This document shows, in pieces, positions 6,878 through 16,096 of a stretch of 64,000 nucleotides of DNA. Source of the DNA: Paenibacillus terrigena DSM 21567 (GTDB lineage: Bacteria; Bacillota; Bacilli; Paenibacillales; Paenibacillaceae); assembly GCF_000374845.1 (NCBI RefSeq), contig NZ_KB895413.1, positions 434,001 to 498,000 of the forward strand, written 5' to 3'. The notes under the pieces are model-generated. The model saw only the letters and a list, made by a program, of their open reading frames with translations. It was not told the DNA's origin and did not search any database. Made by a program: the position numbers and the translations under genes. How positions within the stretch are numbered: position 1 is the first letter of the stretch; each line of letters opens with the position of its first letter.

Positions 6878-8770
6878 TTGCGAAAAATAATGCTTATCAT
6901 CGCGAGTGTCTGTCTTATTGTCGTCATCTCGGCTATGGTTTATGTACAAAAGCCCGCGTGGATATTCGGTCAGACGTCAGCACAACAGGCAACAAATATA
7001 AATAACTCAGGTCATTCAGGCAACCCTTCAGAGACGAAATCTGAGGAGCCATCTCATACTGAACCATCACCAGATCCCGCGGATCTTGAAATCCAAGCCC
7101 AGCTTACGTCCATGACGCTTGCTCAAAAAGCTGCTCAAATGATGATCGTCGATCTAGACACGTTAGAACGCGAAGCCGATCAGGCGGTGGGATCCCAACT
7201 TAGGAAGCAGCAATATGCCGGGGTGATCTTGTTCCAACGCAATCTGAAATCAGCTGAACAGACCGTAAAGCTGATCACGGATTTGAAATCCGCTTCGACG
7301 AAAGTGCCGATCTGGGTTGCCATTGATCAGGAAGGCGGTGTCGTGACACGTCTCCCATGGCTGCCGCGATTTGCCGGCAATATGGCGCTAGGAGCAACAG
7401 GGAATGCGGACTACGCGGAGCAGACGGGTAAATTGATCGGGGAGCAGATCGAGTCGTTCGGGTTTAATCTCAACTTCGCACCTTCATTAGATATAAATAA
7501 TAATCCCGACAACCCGGTCATTGGCATTCGATCGTTCGGCTCGGAGCCTGAAGAAGTTGCCGAGATGGGGATTGCTATGGTGAAAGGTTTGCGAGAGGTG
7601 GGGATGCCTTCCGTCGTGAAGCATTTCCCAGGGCATGGCGATACTTCGATGGATTCCCATCTTGGACTGCCGTCCATTCCATATGATCGAAATCGTCTAG
7701 ACCAAGTAGAGCTTGTTCCATTTCGTGAGGCAATGAATCAAGGTGTAGATATGATGATGACGGCGCATATTACATTCCCAAAGATTGAGAAGAAGACGGT
7801 TATATCGAAAAAAGACGGTGCAAAAGTTCACATTCCTGCGACATTATCGCATACGTTTCTAACCAAGATTCTTCGAGAAGAGCTTGGTTTTGAAGGCGTA
7901 ATCGTAACTGATTCCTTAGAGATGCAAGCCATCTCATCGAATTTCGGTGAAAAGGAGGCCATATTGCAGGCGGTTCAGGCTGGGGTTGATTTGTTATTGA
8001 TGCCACCGAATCCTGATGCCTCCGTCAAGTGGCTAACAGACGCGGTAAAGCAGGGTGTCATTACAGAGGATCGTATCAATGCCAGTGTGGCGCGAATCTT
8101 GAAATTGAAACAAAAGTACGGCTTGCTAGAAGCCCATAAGCCAGCCTCCTATGTTGATCAATTCCGCTTAGCTCAAAAAGCGATGCAAGACCAAGAAGCA
8201 AGACAGACAGAGCTTGCGATTGCGGAGCATGCTGCGACACTGCTCAAGAATCAAGATCATCTCTTGCCTTTCACAATCAATACAAACACCACATTGTACA
8301 TTCTAGGTCCATCGGCTTTACTGCCAGAAATGCAGCGACAGTTTAGTGCGATTATTGCGAAGGAAGGACAGGCACGATTCAAGAAAATTGTAACCCTTCC
8401 TATCACAAGCGGATTAACAGCCGCACAGCAGCAGCAGATCGGAGCATCGGATTCGATCCTCCTTGTAACAAGGAATCTGAACACGGATAAGAAGCAGCGA
8501 GATGCGGTGCGCAAGGTATGGAATCAGCTTCGAAAAGCAAAGCAAAAAGCGGCCGTCCTCGCAGTCGGCGCGCCTTATGATATTCGATATATCCCTGATA
8601 TTCCTGCATTCGTCGCTGTCTACGGGGATCGTGCAACGGCGAATCTACCCGCAGGTGTTCGTACATTGCTCGGATTGAATATGCCGACGGGTAAGCTACC
8701 CGTTCGAATTCCTGATCAAAGCGGTCAGACGTTGTTTGATGTAGGTTCAGGTCTATCTTATGAAGATTGA
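6878..8770 (+). CDS. membrane-anchored GH3 beta-N-acetylhexosaminidase (NagZ-like)
   Basis: About 630 aa. An N-terminal membrane anchor (IMLIIASVCLIVVISAMVYV) and a Ser/Pro-rich linker precede the glycoside hydrolase family 3 TIM barrel. The NagZ signature KHFPGHGDTSMDSH is at ~248-261, with the His-Asp acid/base pair. The nucleophile aspartate is D345 in VTDSLEM. The C-terminal domain (~400-630) resembles the second domain of Bacillus NagZ (YbbD). It should release N-acetylglucosamine from peptidoglycan fragments outside the membrane. TTG 6878 lies 10 nt after AAGGA and is preferred; ATG 6890 and TTG 6857 are alternatives. The 3' end overlaps the convergent lysR gene by 13 bp. Confidence 0.88.
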   Translation: MRKIMLIIASVCLIVVISAMVYVQKPAWIFGQTSAQQATNINNSGHSGNPSETKSEEPSHTEPSPDPADLEIQAQLTSMTLAQKAAQMMIVDLDTLEREADQAVGSQLRKQQYAGVILFQRNLKSAEQTVKLITDLKSASTKVPIWVAIDQEGGVVTRLPWLPRFAGNMALGATGNADYAEQTGKLIGEQIESFGFNLNFAPSLDINNNPDNPVIGIRSFGSEPEEVAEMGIAMVKGLREVGMPSVVKHFPGHGDTSMDSHLGLPSIPYDRNRLDQVELVPFREAMNQGVDMMMTAHITFPKIEKKTVISKKDGAKVHIPATLSHTFLTKILREELGFEGVIVTDSLEMQAISSNFGEKEAILQAVQAGVDLLLMPPNPDASVKWLTDAVKQGVITEDRINASVARILKLKQKYGLLEAHKPASYVDQFRLAQKAMQDQEARQTELAIAEHAATLLKNQDHLLPFTINTNTTLYILGPSALLPEMQRQFSAIIAKEGQARFKKIVTLPITSGLTAAQQQQIGASDSILLVTRNLNTDKKQRDAVRKVWNQLRKAKQKAAVLAVGAPYDIRYIPDIPAFVAVYGDRATANLPAGVRTLLGLNMPTGKLPVRIPDQSGQTLFDVGSGLSYED

Positions 8771-9678
8771 AATTGTTGTTGAATGGTCGTCTTGAACACT
8801 TCAATGAATGCTTCGGCGGCTTTGGAAAGATAACGTCCCCTCCGATAGGCAATAACGAGCGTTCGTTTGGGCGACGGATCTTCCAGTGGCAGATAGGTTG
8901 GGATGAACTCACTACGGCGCGCACGTGCGATGAAGTGAGGGACGAATGCAATGCCCATGCCGGCGGCGACCAGCGACTGTACCGTCTCCATATTGCTGCT
9001 CTCAAAGACGATACGCGGTGTAAATCCGGCCGCTTGGCATAATTCAATCGTAATCTGACGGAAGCCTTGCCCTTTCTTCAGGATGATGAATGGCTCGTCC
9101 TTCAGATCTTCGATGCGGATGAGCCGTTCCGGATTGCAATTGGAGAGAGCAGCAAGGATGTGGTTCGGCGGCACGGCCAGATCGATTTTTTCCTCAATAA
9201 CAGGCTCGTATGCCAAAGACGGCTCTTGGAGAGGCAAGGATAGCAGAGAGAAGTCGGTCTGACCGTTGGCCGTCAATTTCTCCAAATCTGCGGATGTATC
9301 CTCGACAAGAACCATTTCGATATCGGGATATTTCTCCTGAAAGACGGGCAGTACATGCGGCAAAATATGAGAACCCGTGATCGGCATGCTTCCAACGACA
9401 ACTTTTCCTGTTCGTATATTGGAGATATCCGCCATTTCTTGCTTCAATTGATCGACGGCATCGATAATTTTCTGTGCTTGATTGATAAACGCTGCACCGG
9501 CATGCGTTAGCTCGACGGAGTTGGTGTTCCTTTGAAATAAGAGGACACCGATTTCCTTCTCGAGCTTCGAGAGCTGTTGACTAAGGGAAGGCTGTGCGAT
9601 ATGAAGCTTCTCGGCAGCCCGGGAGAAATTTCGCTCTGCGGCGATTTGAATGGCATATTGTAATTGACGTAATTCCAT
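8758..9678 (-). CDS. LysR-family transcriptional regulator, divergent from leuCD
   Basis: 306 aa. The winged-helix HTH is at residues 1-60 (MELRQLQYAIQIAAERNFSR, then HIAQPSLSQQLSKLEKEIG). The two-lobed LysR substrate domain follows (~90-295, with TGKVVVGSMPITGSH and AAGMGIAFVPHF). It is divergent from leuCD with a 437-bp intergenic region that holds the palindromic repeat 9717-9958 and a LysR-type inverted repeat at 9965-9990. Control of leuCD and autoregulation are therefore likely but inferred. ATG 9678 follows AGGAGG. Its ligand cannot be named from the sequence. Confidence 0.9.
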   Translation of the reverse strand: MELRQLQYAIQIAAERNFSRAAEKLHIAQPSLSQQLSKLEKEIGVLLFQRNTNSVELTHAGAAFINQAQKIIDAVDQLKQEMADISNIRTGKVVVGSMPITGSHILPHVLPVFQEKYPDIEMVLVEDTSADLEKLTANGQTDFSLLSLPLQEPSLAYEPVIEEKIDLAVPPNHILAALSNCNPERLIRIEDLKDEPFIILKKGQGFRQITIELCQAAGFTPRIVFESSNMETVQSLVAAGMGIAFVPHFIARARRSEFIPTYLPLEDPSPKRTLVIAYRRGRYLSKAAEAFIEVFKTTIQQQFQSS

Positions 9679-9716
9679 TATGGGGTGAACCTCCTATTTG
9701 AGACAAATAATTACGT

Positions 9717-9958
9717 GTTCAAAAAGTCGGCATTTCAGCACCTGAAAGTTTTCGAAGAAAACTTACCTCGGAAGCATATGCTAAGATTGCGAGAACCTGA
9801 AGCCATGCTTCCGTAGCGAGTTTTTCTTCGAAAAACTTTAAGGAGGAACGGAGTTTAGGCGAAACCTAAATGAGTACCGGACTTCGAAGGTGAACGCAAG
9901 ATTCGATGTCGATAATGCTTCTTGAATGACTTCGTGATCAAATGATGACTTTTTGAAC
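9717..9958. repeat. palindromic repeat element, long copy
   Basis: A 242-bp element with 12-bp perfect terminal inverted repeats (GTTCAAAAAGTC ... GACTTTTTGAAC), which extend imperfectly inward (GGCATTT against AAATGAT). It shares ends and inner blocks with 36247-36368: TTGCGAGAA, AAGGAGGAACG, GCAAGATTCGATGTCGA and ACTTCGTGATCAAA. This copy carries ~120 bp of extra interior with further hairpins, including the GCTTCCG module also found at 2240-2270. There is no coding capacity. It looks like a non-autonomous intergenic palindrome (MITE or REP/BIME-like). Confidence 0.8.
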
Positions 9959-9964
9959 TTCCTC

Positions 9965-9990
9965 TATAAGTAAAACCTATAGCACTTATA
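9965..9990. promoter_or_regulatory. putative LysR operator of leuCD
   Basis: Inverted repeat TATAAGT (9965-9971), 12-bp spacer, ACTTATA (9984-9990), followed by a -10-like TATACT at 9997-10002. No good -35 is seen, which fits an activator-dependent promoter. The position between divergent lysR and leuC fits a LysR-type site. Confidence 0.5.
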
Positions 9991-10115
9991 GTTATTATAT
10001 ACTGGAGCAATCGAAATGGAAATGCTATGATTCATTCAAAGAAAAGATTTGCGTACGGAAATCAGCAATAACCGCAAATCTATATGGTTTCGATTCGATG
10101 AAGAGGTGAATGATA

Positions 10116-11531
10116 ATGGCGAAAAAAACGATGTTTGAGAAAATTTGGGAAAATCATGTGATTCATCAAGAGGAAGGCAAACCAAGTGTTTTGTATATTG
10201 ATCTTCATTTGGTTCACGAAGTAACATCTCCACAAGCATTTGAAGGACTTCGCTTGTCCAATCGTAAAGTACGCCGTCCAGAGCTGACTTTTGCAACGAT
10301 GGACCATAACGTACCAACGAAAGACCGTTTTAACATTACTGATCCCATCTCGAAGCAGCAAATCGATACATTATCGAAGAACTGCGCAGATTTCGACGTC
10401 ACTTGCTTTGACTTGAACAGCTTGGATCAAGGGGTTGTTCACGTAATGGGTCCAGAACTTGGATTAACGCATCCAGGTAAAACGATCGTATGCGGCGACA
10501 GCCATACATCAACGCATGGCGCATTCGGCGCATTGGCATTCGGGATCGGTACGAGTGAAGTAGAACACGTACTTGCAACACAATGTCTACAACAAGCGAA
10601 AGCCAAAACGATGGAAGTTCGATTTGTCGGCAACCGTAAACCAGGTGTAACGGCAAAAGATATGATTCTTGGCGTTATCGCGAAATACGGTACAGACTTC
10701 GCAACAGGCTATGTTATCGAATACACAGGTGAAGCGATTCGTTCCTTGACGATGGAAGAACGTATGACGGTCTGCAACATGTCGATTGAAGCGGGTGCCA
10801 GAGCGGGTCTCATCGCACCGGATGAAGTAACATTCGAATATCTGCGCGGCCGTGAATACGCACCGCAAGGTGAAGCCTATGATCAAGCGGTAGCGGCTTG
10901 GAAACAGCTTGCATCCGATGATGGCGCAACGTATGACCTAGTTGTTGACTTCGATGTCGACAGCCTGATCCCTCAAGTGACTTGGGGAACAAGCCCAGGA
11001 ATGGGTACAGATATTACGGCAACGGTACCGAATCCGAATGACTTCTCTTCCGAGAATGAACGTAAAGCAGCTGAGAAAGCTCTTGAATATATGGATCTGA
11101 AACCAGGAACACCTATTTCTGAGATCGGTATTGATTATGTCTTTATCGGCTCTTGCACAAATGGTCGGATTGAAGATTTGCGCGCAGCGGCAGAAATCGC
11201 TCGGGGTTACCAAGTATCGAGCCATGTAACTGCGATTGTCGTTCCAGGTTCTGGTCGTGTTAAGATTCAAGCCGAGAAGGAAGGTTTGGACAAAATCTTC
11301 ACAGCAGCAGGATTTGAATGGCGTGATGCAGGATGCAGTATGTGTCTTGCGATGAATCCAGACGTATTACAACCTGGACAACGTTGTGCTTCGACTTCGA
11401 ACCGTAACTTTGAAGGACGTCAAGGACGCGGTGGTCGTACGCACTTGGTATCTCCAGCGATGGCAGCAGCAGCGGCGATCAAAGGACATTTCGTCGATGT
11501 GCGTGATTGGGAACTAAAAGCAGCGAACTAA
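10116..11531 (+). CDS. leuC: 3-isopropylmalate dehydratase large subunit
   Basis: Isomerises 2-isopropylmalate to 3-isopropylmalate in leucine synthesis, as a heterodimer with LeuD. The 471-aa protein is an aconitase-family enzyme with the three [4Fe-4S] cysteines at C347 ([10 protein letters not shown]), C407 and C410 ([13 protein letters not shown]). Substrate and cluster motifs [27 protein letters not shown] and [13 protein letters not shown] are intact. ATG 10116 lies 8 nt after the AGGTG ribosome binding site; the in-frame ATG six bases earlier is too close. leuA, leuB and ilv genes are not in the window, so leuCD is a separate transcription unit here. Confidence 0.97.
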   Translation: MAKKTMFEKIWENHVIHQEEGKPSVLYIDLHLVHEVTSPQAFEGLRLSNRKVRRPELTFATMDHNVPTKDRFNITDPISKQQIDTLSKNCADFDVTCFDLNSLDQGVVHVMGPELGLTHPGKTIVCGDSHTSTHGAFGALAFGIGTSEVEHVLATQCLQQAKAKTMEVRFVGNRKPGVTAKDMILGVIAKYGTDFATGYVIEYTGEAIRSLTMEERMTVCNMSIEAGARAGLIAPDEVTFEYLRGREYAPQGEAYDQAVAAWKQLASDDGATYDLVVDFDVDSLIPQVTWGTSPGMGTDITATVPNPNDFSSENERKAAEKALEYMDLKPGTPISEIGIDYVFIGSCTNGRIEDLRAAAEIARGYQVSSHVTAIVVPGSGRVKIQAEKEGLDKIFTAAGFEWRDAGCSMCLAMNPDVLQPGQRCASTSNRNFEGRQGRGGRTHLVSPAMAAAAAIKGHFVDVRDWELKAAN

Positions 11532-11574
11532 TAGAATAGATTCGGAAGATGATGGACGAGAGGGGAAATAATCG

Positions 11575-12168
11575 ATGGAACCATTTAAACAGCTAACAGG
11601 GATTGTCGGACCGGTCGATCGCGTAAACGTGGATACGGACGCTATTATTCCAAAACAATTTTTGAAACGTATTGAGCGCTCTGGCTTCGGTCAATTTCTA
11701 TTCTATGAATGGAGATTCCATGAGAATGGCGATGTGAACGCAGCGTTTGAATTGAACAAACCGCGCTACGAGGGAGCTTCCGTTATGGTCTCTCGCGTGA
11801 ACTTCGGCTGCGGATCATCCCGTGAACATGCACCGTGGGCAATCTTGGATTATGGCTTCCGCTGCGTAATCGCGCCGTCTTTCGCAGATATTTTCTACAA
11901 CAACTGCTTCAAGAACGGGATTCTACCGATCAAATTGTCAGAAGAGCAGGTGGAAGATTTATTCAAGCGTACAGCGGAACACGAAGGTTACCAGCTATCG
12001 GTTGATCTTGAGAATAAGAAAATTACAGATGAGTTCGGTCTGGAAATTCAATTTGACTTGGATGAGCACCGCCGTCAATTCTTACTTCAAGGACTTGACG
12101 ATATCGGTCTAACACTGCAGCACGAAGATAAAATCTCAGCTTACGAGCAAAAGCGTAATCTTGCATAA
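11575..12168 (+). CDS. leuD: 3-isopropylmalate dehydratase small subunit
   Basis: Swivelling-domain subunit of isopropylmalate isomerase, 197 aa, the normal length. Motifs are the N-terminal [25 protein letters not shown] and the substrate-binding [14 protein letters not shown], then [20 protein letters not shown]. It begins 43 bp after leuC behind GAGAGGGG, so the two form an operon. A terminator follows at 12197. Confidence 0.97.
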   Translation: MEPFKQLTGIVGPVDRVNVDTDAIIPKQFLKRIERSGFGQFLFYEWRFHENGDVNAAFELNKPRYEGASVMVSRVNFGCGSSREHAPWAILDYGFRCVIAPSFADIFYNNCFKNGILPIKLSEEQVEDLFKRTAEHEGYQLSVDLENKKITDEFGLEIQFDLDEHRRQFLLQGLDDIGLTLQHEDKISAYEQKRNLA

Positions 12169-12196
12169 ACGATCAATTTTTATCTATTGAATAGAA

Positions 12197-12244
12197 AGAG
12201 TTTCAATCCTTTCACAATTAGAGGGTTGAAGCTCTATTTTTTTT
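12197..12244 (+). terminator. leuCD terminator
   Basis: Hairpin AGAGTTTCAATCC... / ...GGGTTGAAGCTCT followed by eight T. It resembles the terminator at 13899-13944, so it appears to be part of the duplicated amidase segment. Confidence 0.85.
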
Positions 12245-12265
12245 GTTTTATATTTACTATAACGC

Positions 12266-12293
12266 GCAACTTTTGTAAAGTTTTGGATGTCTA
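12266..12293 (+). promoter_or_regulatory. ECF-sigma-like promoter of amidase gene 1
   Basis: GCAAC (ends 12270), 17 bp, TGTCTA (12288-12293). The same GCAACTTTTGT ... TGGA(T/C)GTCTA arrangement with identical spacing occurs before the second amidase. AAC at -35 and CGTC at -10 are hallmarks of extracytoplasmic-function sigma promoters in Bacillales. Confidence 0.5.
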
Positions 12294-12368
12294 TTCTTGT
12301 GAGAAGGTGTCATGTCTTATCATTTTTGTGTTGATAGAATATAAATCTATGAAGATCAGGAGAATCGG

Positions 12369-13877
12369 ATGAGAAAAATAGGCGCTATCGTATTGTTCTG
12401 TTGGATGTTGTTCTTGTTGCCGAGTATGATGCATGCGGAAGCGGGGTTGCAGTTATATCTCAATGGAGAGTCTGTCTCGCCGTCTGCAGAAGCGCAAATG
12501 ATTAAGGGGTCAACCATGATCCCGATCCGGGTTGTCGTCGAAGAGCTTGGCTTCCAGGTAGATTGGAATAAGAAGACGCGCATGGCCTCTATACATAATG
12601 ATAAGAAGACGATTCAGCTCGTCGTTGATCAGAAATGGGCGACAGTGAACGATAAGAAAATCACACTGGATATGCCGCCGTCACTCAAAAAGGATACGAC
12701 GCTTGTTCCGCTCCGTTTTGTCGGAGAACAGATGGGTCTCGTCGTCAATTGGGAAAATGAGAGTAAATCGGTTTTTTTATTTTCCTCCGACTTTAGTTCC
12801 GATGTGACGCAGCCCACGCCACCGACAACATTGCCAGAGCCAGATCAGGGCGGTGTAGTAGATCCTGCAAATTCAGGAGCATCGAGTGACAAGGATTTAT
12901 CTGAAGAGGTGAAGATGGGTGAACTCACAGACGTACAGTCTGTCACATTCGAGGATAACCGTCTTATTATCGGCGTCAGTAAAGGCAGTTTACTACCTAA
13001 GCAGGAACGGTTGACGAATCCGGATCGTGTTGTCATTGATCTACCGAACGCGAAATTTGCAGATTCGTACTTCAAAAGCGCTACTTTTGGCATGAACGGA
13101 CAAGGAGAAATCCAAGTGCCAAATCATGCCGTTGTCAGTAAAATCCGTTTCTCGCTCTTCTCCAACAATCCATCGACCGTGCGGATCGTGCTGGATTTGA
13201 ACCAAAACCAAAATTTTAGTCTATATACCGCGAATGATCCCAACACAATCATCGTTGATTTTAATCAAGCGAATGTTGACGTAGGGACAAACCCAGGTGC
13301 GGGACAGCCTGTTACTCCACCGCAATCAGGCAAATATATCGTCGTCATAGATGCAGGGCATGGCGGTAATGATCCGGGTACGAGCAGCCCGAACAACCGA
13401 CGCGAGAAAGATTTCAATCTACCAGTAGCCCTTAAAGTCGCAGATTTATTCCGTGATGACCCGAATGTTCAAATTATTCTGACGAGATCAGACGATACAT
13501 ATCCAACACTGACTGATCGTGTAGCGTTAGCGAAGCAGGTTCAGGCGAACTTATTTGTGTCTATTCATGGGAATAGTATAGAGAACAAACCTACAATATC
13601 CGGGACAGAAACCTATTTTACGCGAGAGGATGCCAGTAAAGCATTCGCACAAGTCATGCATGCCAAGCTGGTTCAAGCGACACAGCTTCCTGATCGCGGT
13701 GTACGCCAGAAGAGCTTGCATGTGACGCGTGAGACGACTATGCCAGCCGTGTTGTTAGAGGTTGGGTACTTATCGAATCTCTCGGATGAGGCGGCGTTAT
13801 TTTCGGAAGAGTTCCAAAATCGCGTTGCGCAATCGATTAAAGACGGGATAAATGTTTATCTAGGATTTCAAGCATAA
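12369..13877 (+). CDS. N-acetylmuramoyl-L-alanine amidase with stalk and AMIN domains (copy 1)
   Basis: Secreted peptidoglycan hydrolase, 502 aa, that cuts the MurNAc-L-Ala bond. In order: signal peptide (~1-24, cleaved near MMHAEA), copper-amine-oxidase-like stalk domain (~28-135, MIPIRVVVEELGFQVDW and TTLVPLRFVGEQMG), AMIN domain (~185-300) and zinc-dependent Amidase_3 (~325-500). Catalytic residues: IDAGHGGNDPG (Zn His), RREKDFNL (Zn Glu), SIHGNS (Zn His) and LLEVGYLSN (catalytic Glu). SIHGNS differs from the usual SIHANS kept in copy 2. ATG 12369 follows AGGAG. The next gene is a tandem paralogue. Confidence 0.93.
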   Translation: MRKIGAIVLFCWMLFLLPSMMHAEAGLQLYLNGESVSPSAEAQMIKGSTMIPIRVVVEELGFQVDWNKKTRMASIHNDKKTIQLVVDQKWATVNDKKITLDMPPSLKKDTTLVPLRFVGEQMGLVVNWENESKSVFLFSSDFSSDVTQPTPPTTLPEPDQGGVVDPANSGASSDKDLSEEVKMGELTDVQSVTFEDNRLIIGVSKGSLLPKQERLTNPDRVVIDLPNAKFADSYFKSATFGMNGQGEIQVPNHAVVSKIRFSLFSNNPSTVRIVLDLNQNQNFSLYTANDPNTIIVDFNQANVDVGTNPGAGQPVTPPQSGKYIVVIDAGHGGNDPGTSSPNNRREKDFNLPVALKVADLFRDDPNVQIILTRSDDTYPTLTDRVALAKQVQANLFVSIHGNSIENKPTISGTETYFTREDASKAFAQVMHAKLVQATQLPDRGVRQKSLHVTRETTMPAVLLEVGYLSNLSDEAALFSEEFQNRVAQSIKDGINVYLGFQA

Positions 13878-13898
13878 TTCGATTTGATAGATTATGGA

Positions 13899-13944
13899 AG
13901 AGCTTCAATTCCTTTGGAGATAAAGGGTTGGGGCTCATTTTTTT
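13899..13944 (+). terminator. terminator after amidase copy 1
   Basis: Stem AGAGCTTCAATTCCTTT / AAAGGGTTGGGGCTC, then ATTTTTTT. Similar in sequence to the terminator at 12197-12244. Confidence 0.85.
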
Positions 13945-13955
13945 GTTGAGTTACC

Positions 13956-13983
13956 GCAACTTTTGTCGACAAATGGACGTCTA
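13956..13983 (+). promoter_or_regulatory. ECF-sigma-like promoter of amidase gene 2
   Basis: GCAAC (13956-13960), 17 bp, CGTCTA (13978-13983). Same motif and spacing as at 12266-12293, with diverged sequence between the boxes, which argues for selection on the boxes. Confidence 0.55.
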
Positions 13984-14056
13984 ATTATTTGTTAGGTGTC
14001 GAGGCGTTCGATACCGTTGTTCACGCAAGTAAATCTATGAAAAGCAGGGGTGAAGG

Positions 14057-15562
14057 ATGAAGAAAATTGGTACGTTGGTGTTTTTTTGTTTGATGTTGTT
14101 CATGTTACCGAGTTTAAGTCATGCGAGTGCGGGATTGCATTTGTATCTCAATGGTGTGTCACTCTCTCCGTCCGCAGAAGCGCAGATGATTAAGAGTACG
14201 ACGATGATTCCAATTCGTGTAGTCGTTGAGGAACTTGGCTTCCAGGTTGACTGGAATAAGAAGACGCGCACGGTAACCATACATAATGACAAGAAGACGA
14301 TAGAACTCGTAGTGTCCCAGAAATGGGCAACAGTCAATGGCAAGAAAGTAAACCTTGATGTAGCTCCAATCATTAAGTCAGATACAACGCTCGTTCCCCT
14401 TCGTTTCGTTGGTGAGACGATGGGACTTGTTGTAGATTGGGAGAATGAGACCAAGTCGGTATACCTCTTCACATCGGATTTTGGATCTGAAGTAACGCAG
14501 CCGAAGCCGCCGGTAACACAGCCGGACCCAGATCAAGGCGGTTCGACAGGTACAGGCAAAGATGAAGGAAATAATTCTTCGAACAATGGCAACGCAGGCA
14601 ATGATTCAAAAGTGGACTTGTCCGAAATCCAGACGATGTCCTTTGAAGATAACCGATTGATTATTGGGGTGAGTAAAGGGGATCTGAAGCCAACGCAACA
14701 ACGGTTGACCGGTCCTAATCGTATCGTCGTCGATATTCCGAATTCAAAGTTCTCGGATACCTTCTCGAAGACGCAGAATTTCGCCTCGAGTGGACAAGCT
14801 GAATTCATTGTTCAGGATCATCCTGTTGTTGAGAAAATCCGTTATTCGCAATATAGCGATAACCCAGCCACAGTTCGGGTCGTCATTGATATGAAACAAA
14901 GTCAAAACTTCTCCGTATATACAACGAAGGATCCTAACACCGTTGTCGTTGATCTGAATGGCAGCAGTCCGGACCCGGGAAAGGACAATGGAACGGGAAC
15001 GCTCCCGCCGCACTCTGGCAAATATATCGTTGTGATTGATGCAGGGCATGGTGCGAAGGATCCTGGAGCGATCAGCCTTAATAAGCGGAATGAGAAGGAT
15101 TTCAATCTGGCACAGGCGCTGAAGGTGGCAGAAGTGTTCAAGAACGATCCTGACGTAGAGGTCATTCTTACGCGTACGGACGATACGTTCTTGGAACTTA
15201 AAGAGCGTGTTGCATTTGCGAAGCAGCATCAAGCGAACTTATTTGTTTCCATTCATGCGAACAGTATTAACAAGTCATCGATCAGTGGTACGGAGACGTA
15301 TTACTCCAGAGATGATGAGAGCAAGGCATTCGCGCAAGTGATGCACAACAACCTTGTAAAAGGCACCGAACTCCCGGATCGAGGCGTTCGCAAACAAAGT
15401 CTGCATGTAACACGTGAGACCAATATGCCGGCATGTTTGTTAGAGGTAGGTTACTTAACGAATCAAACCGATGAATCGGCTCTCTACCAGGAAGATTTCC
15501 AGTATCGTGTGGCCCAATCCATTAAAGATGGGATTAAACAATATTTGGGATTAAAGTCCTAA
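14057..15562 (+). CDS. N-acetylmuramoyl-L-alanine amidase with stalk and AMIN domains (copy 2)
   Basis: 501-aa paralogue of the preceding gene with the same order: signal peptide (cleaved near SLSHASA), copper-amine-oxidase-like domain, low-complexity Gly/Asn/Asp linker (~155-190), AMIN domain and Amidase_3. Catalytic motifs are IDAGHGAKDPGA, NEKDFNLA, SIHANS and LLEVGYLTN, all canonical. The stalk domains of the two copies are nearly superimposable by eye, while the linkers have diverged most. It is followed 15 bp later by a GerMN lipoprotein gene, probably co-transcribed. A role in growth or spore-cortex/septum remodelling is inferred only from families. Confidence 0.93.
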   Translation: MKKIGTLVFFCLMLFMLPSLSHASAGLHLYLNGVSLSPSAEAQMIKSTTMIPIRVVVEELGFQVDWNKKTRTVTIHNDKKTIELVVSQKWATVNGKKVNLDVAPIIKSDTTLVPLRFVGETMGLVVDWENETKSVYLFTSDFGSEVTQPKPPVTQPDPDQGGSTGTGKDEGNNSSNNGNAGNDSKVDLSEIQTMSFEDNRLIIGVSKGDLKPTQQRLTGPNRIVVDIPNSKFSDTFSKTQNFASSGQAEFIVQDHPVVEKIRYSQYSDNPATVRVVIDMKQSQNFSVYTTKDPNTVVVDLNGSSPDPGKDNGTGTLPPHSGKYIVVIDAGHGAKDPGAISLNKRNEKDFNLAQALKVAEVFKNDPDVEVILTRTDDTFLELKERVAFAKQHQANLFVSIHANSINKSSISGTETYYSRDDESKAFAQVMHNNLVKGTELPDRGVRKQSLHVTRETNMPACLLEVGYLTNQTDESALYQEDFQYRVAQSIKDGIKQYLGLKS

Positions 15563-15577
15563 TACGAGGTGAGAATT

Positions 15578-16093
15578 TTGAAGAAAACGATTCTAGTACT
15601 TAGCACACTATTATTAACGATAGCCATTGCGGCTGGATGCGGACAGAAATCTGCCGATCCACAGCCGGGAGATCAGACGGAGGTTGTGCAGCCAGCTGAG
15701 CAGACATTGAAAATTCAATCATTCTATACGGATGATCAGATCTTGAATCTCGTACCGAAGGACACGGAAATCAAGTTCAGCGATGCGAAAGCTAAGTATC
15801 TGGCTGCATTGAAGACGTTGCAACAGACGGATGACGAGAAGCTGATTGCATTGTGGGATAAATCCGAATTCCTATCTGCAACGCTGAAAGATGATGGTGC
15901 ATTAACCGTTGATGTGAAAATTCCAGAAGATGCGCATTTGGGTGCATCAGGAGAAGATTTGGCACTTCAATCGCTGCTCAAGACGAGCTTTCAGTTCGAT
16001 GAAGTGAAAACAGTGGATATTCTTGTTGATGGAAAATCTGTCGATTCTTTGATGGGTCATGTCGAATTAGAACATCCTTTTAGCAGAAATTAA
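15578..16093 (+). CDS. GerMN-domain lipoprotein
   Basis: 171 aa. A lipoprotein signal (KKTILVLSTLLLTIAIAAGC, lipobox IAAGC) is followed by a charged linker and one GerMN-like domain (~55-165: LVPKDTEIKFSDAKAKYLAALKTL, then VDILVDGKSVDSLMGHVELEHPF). GerMN domains occur in the sporulation/germination protein GerM and in envelope proteins, often with cell-wall amidases, which fits the amidase directly upstream. TTG 15578 is preferred because it stands 7 nt after GAGGTG; GTG 15569 is an alternative. Terminated at 16097-16126. Confidence 0.82.
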   Translation: MKKTILVLSTLLLTIAIAAGCGQKSADPQPGDQTEVVQPAEQTLKIQSFYTDDQILNLVPKDTEIKFSDAKAKYLAALKTLQQTDDEKLIALWDKSEFLSATLKDDGALTVDVKIPEDAHLGASGEDLALQSLLKTSFQFDEVKTVDILVDGKSVDSLMGHVELEHPFSRN

Positions 16094-16096
16094 GAG

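Noticed and set aside
12187-12372. 61-codon open frame after leuD
   Set aside because: It covers the leuD terminator and the amidase promoter and has no ribosome binding site.
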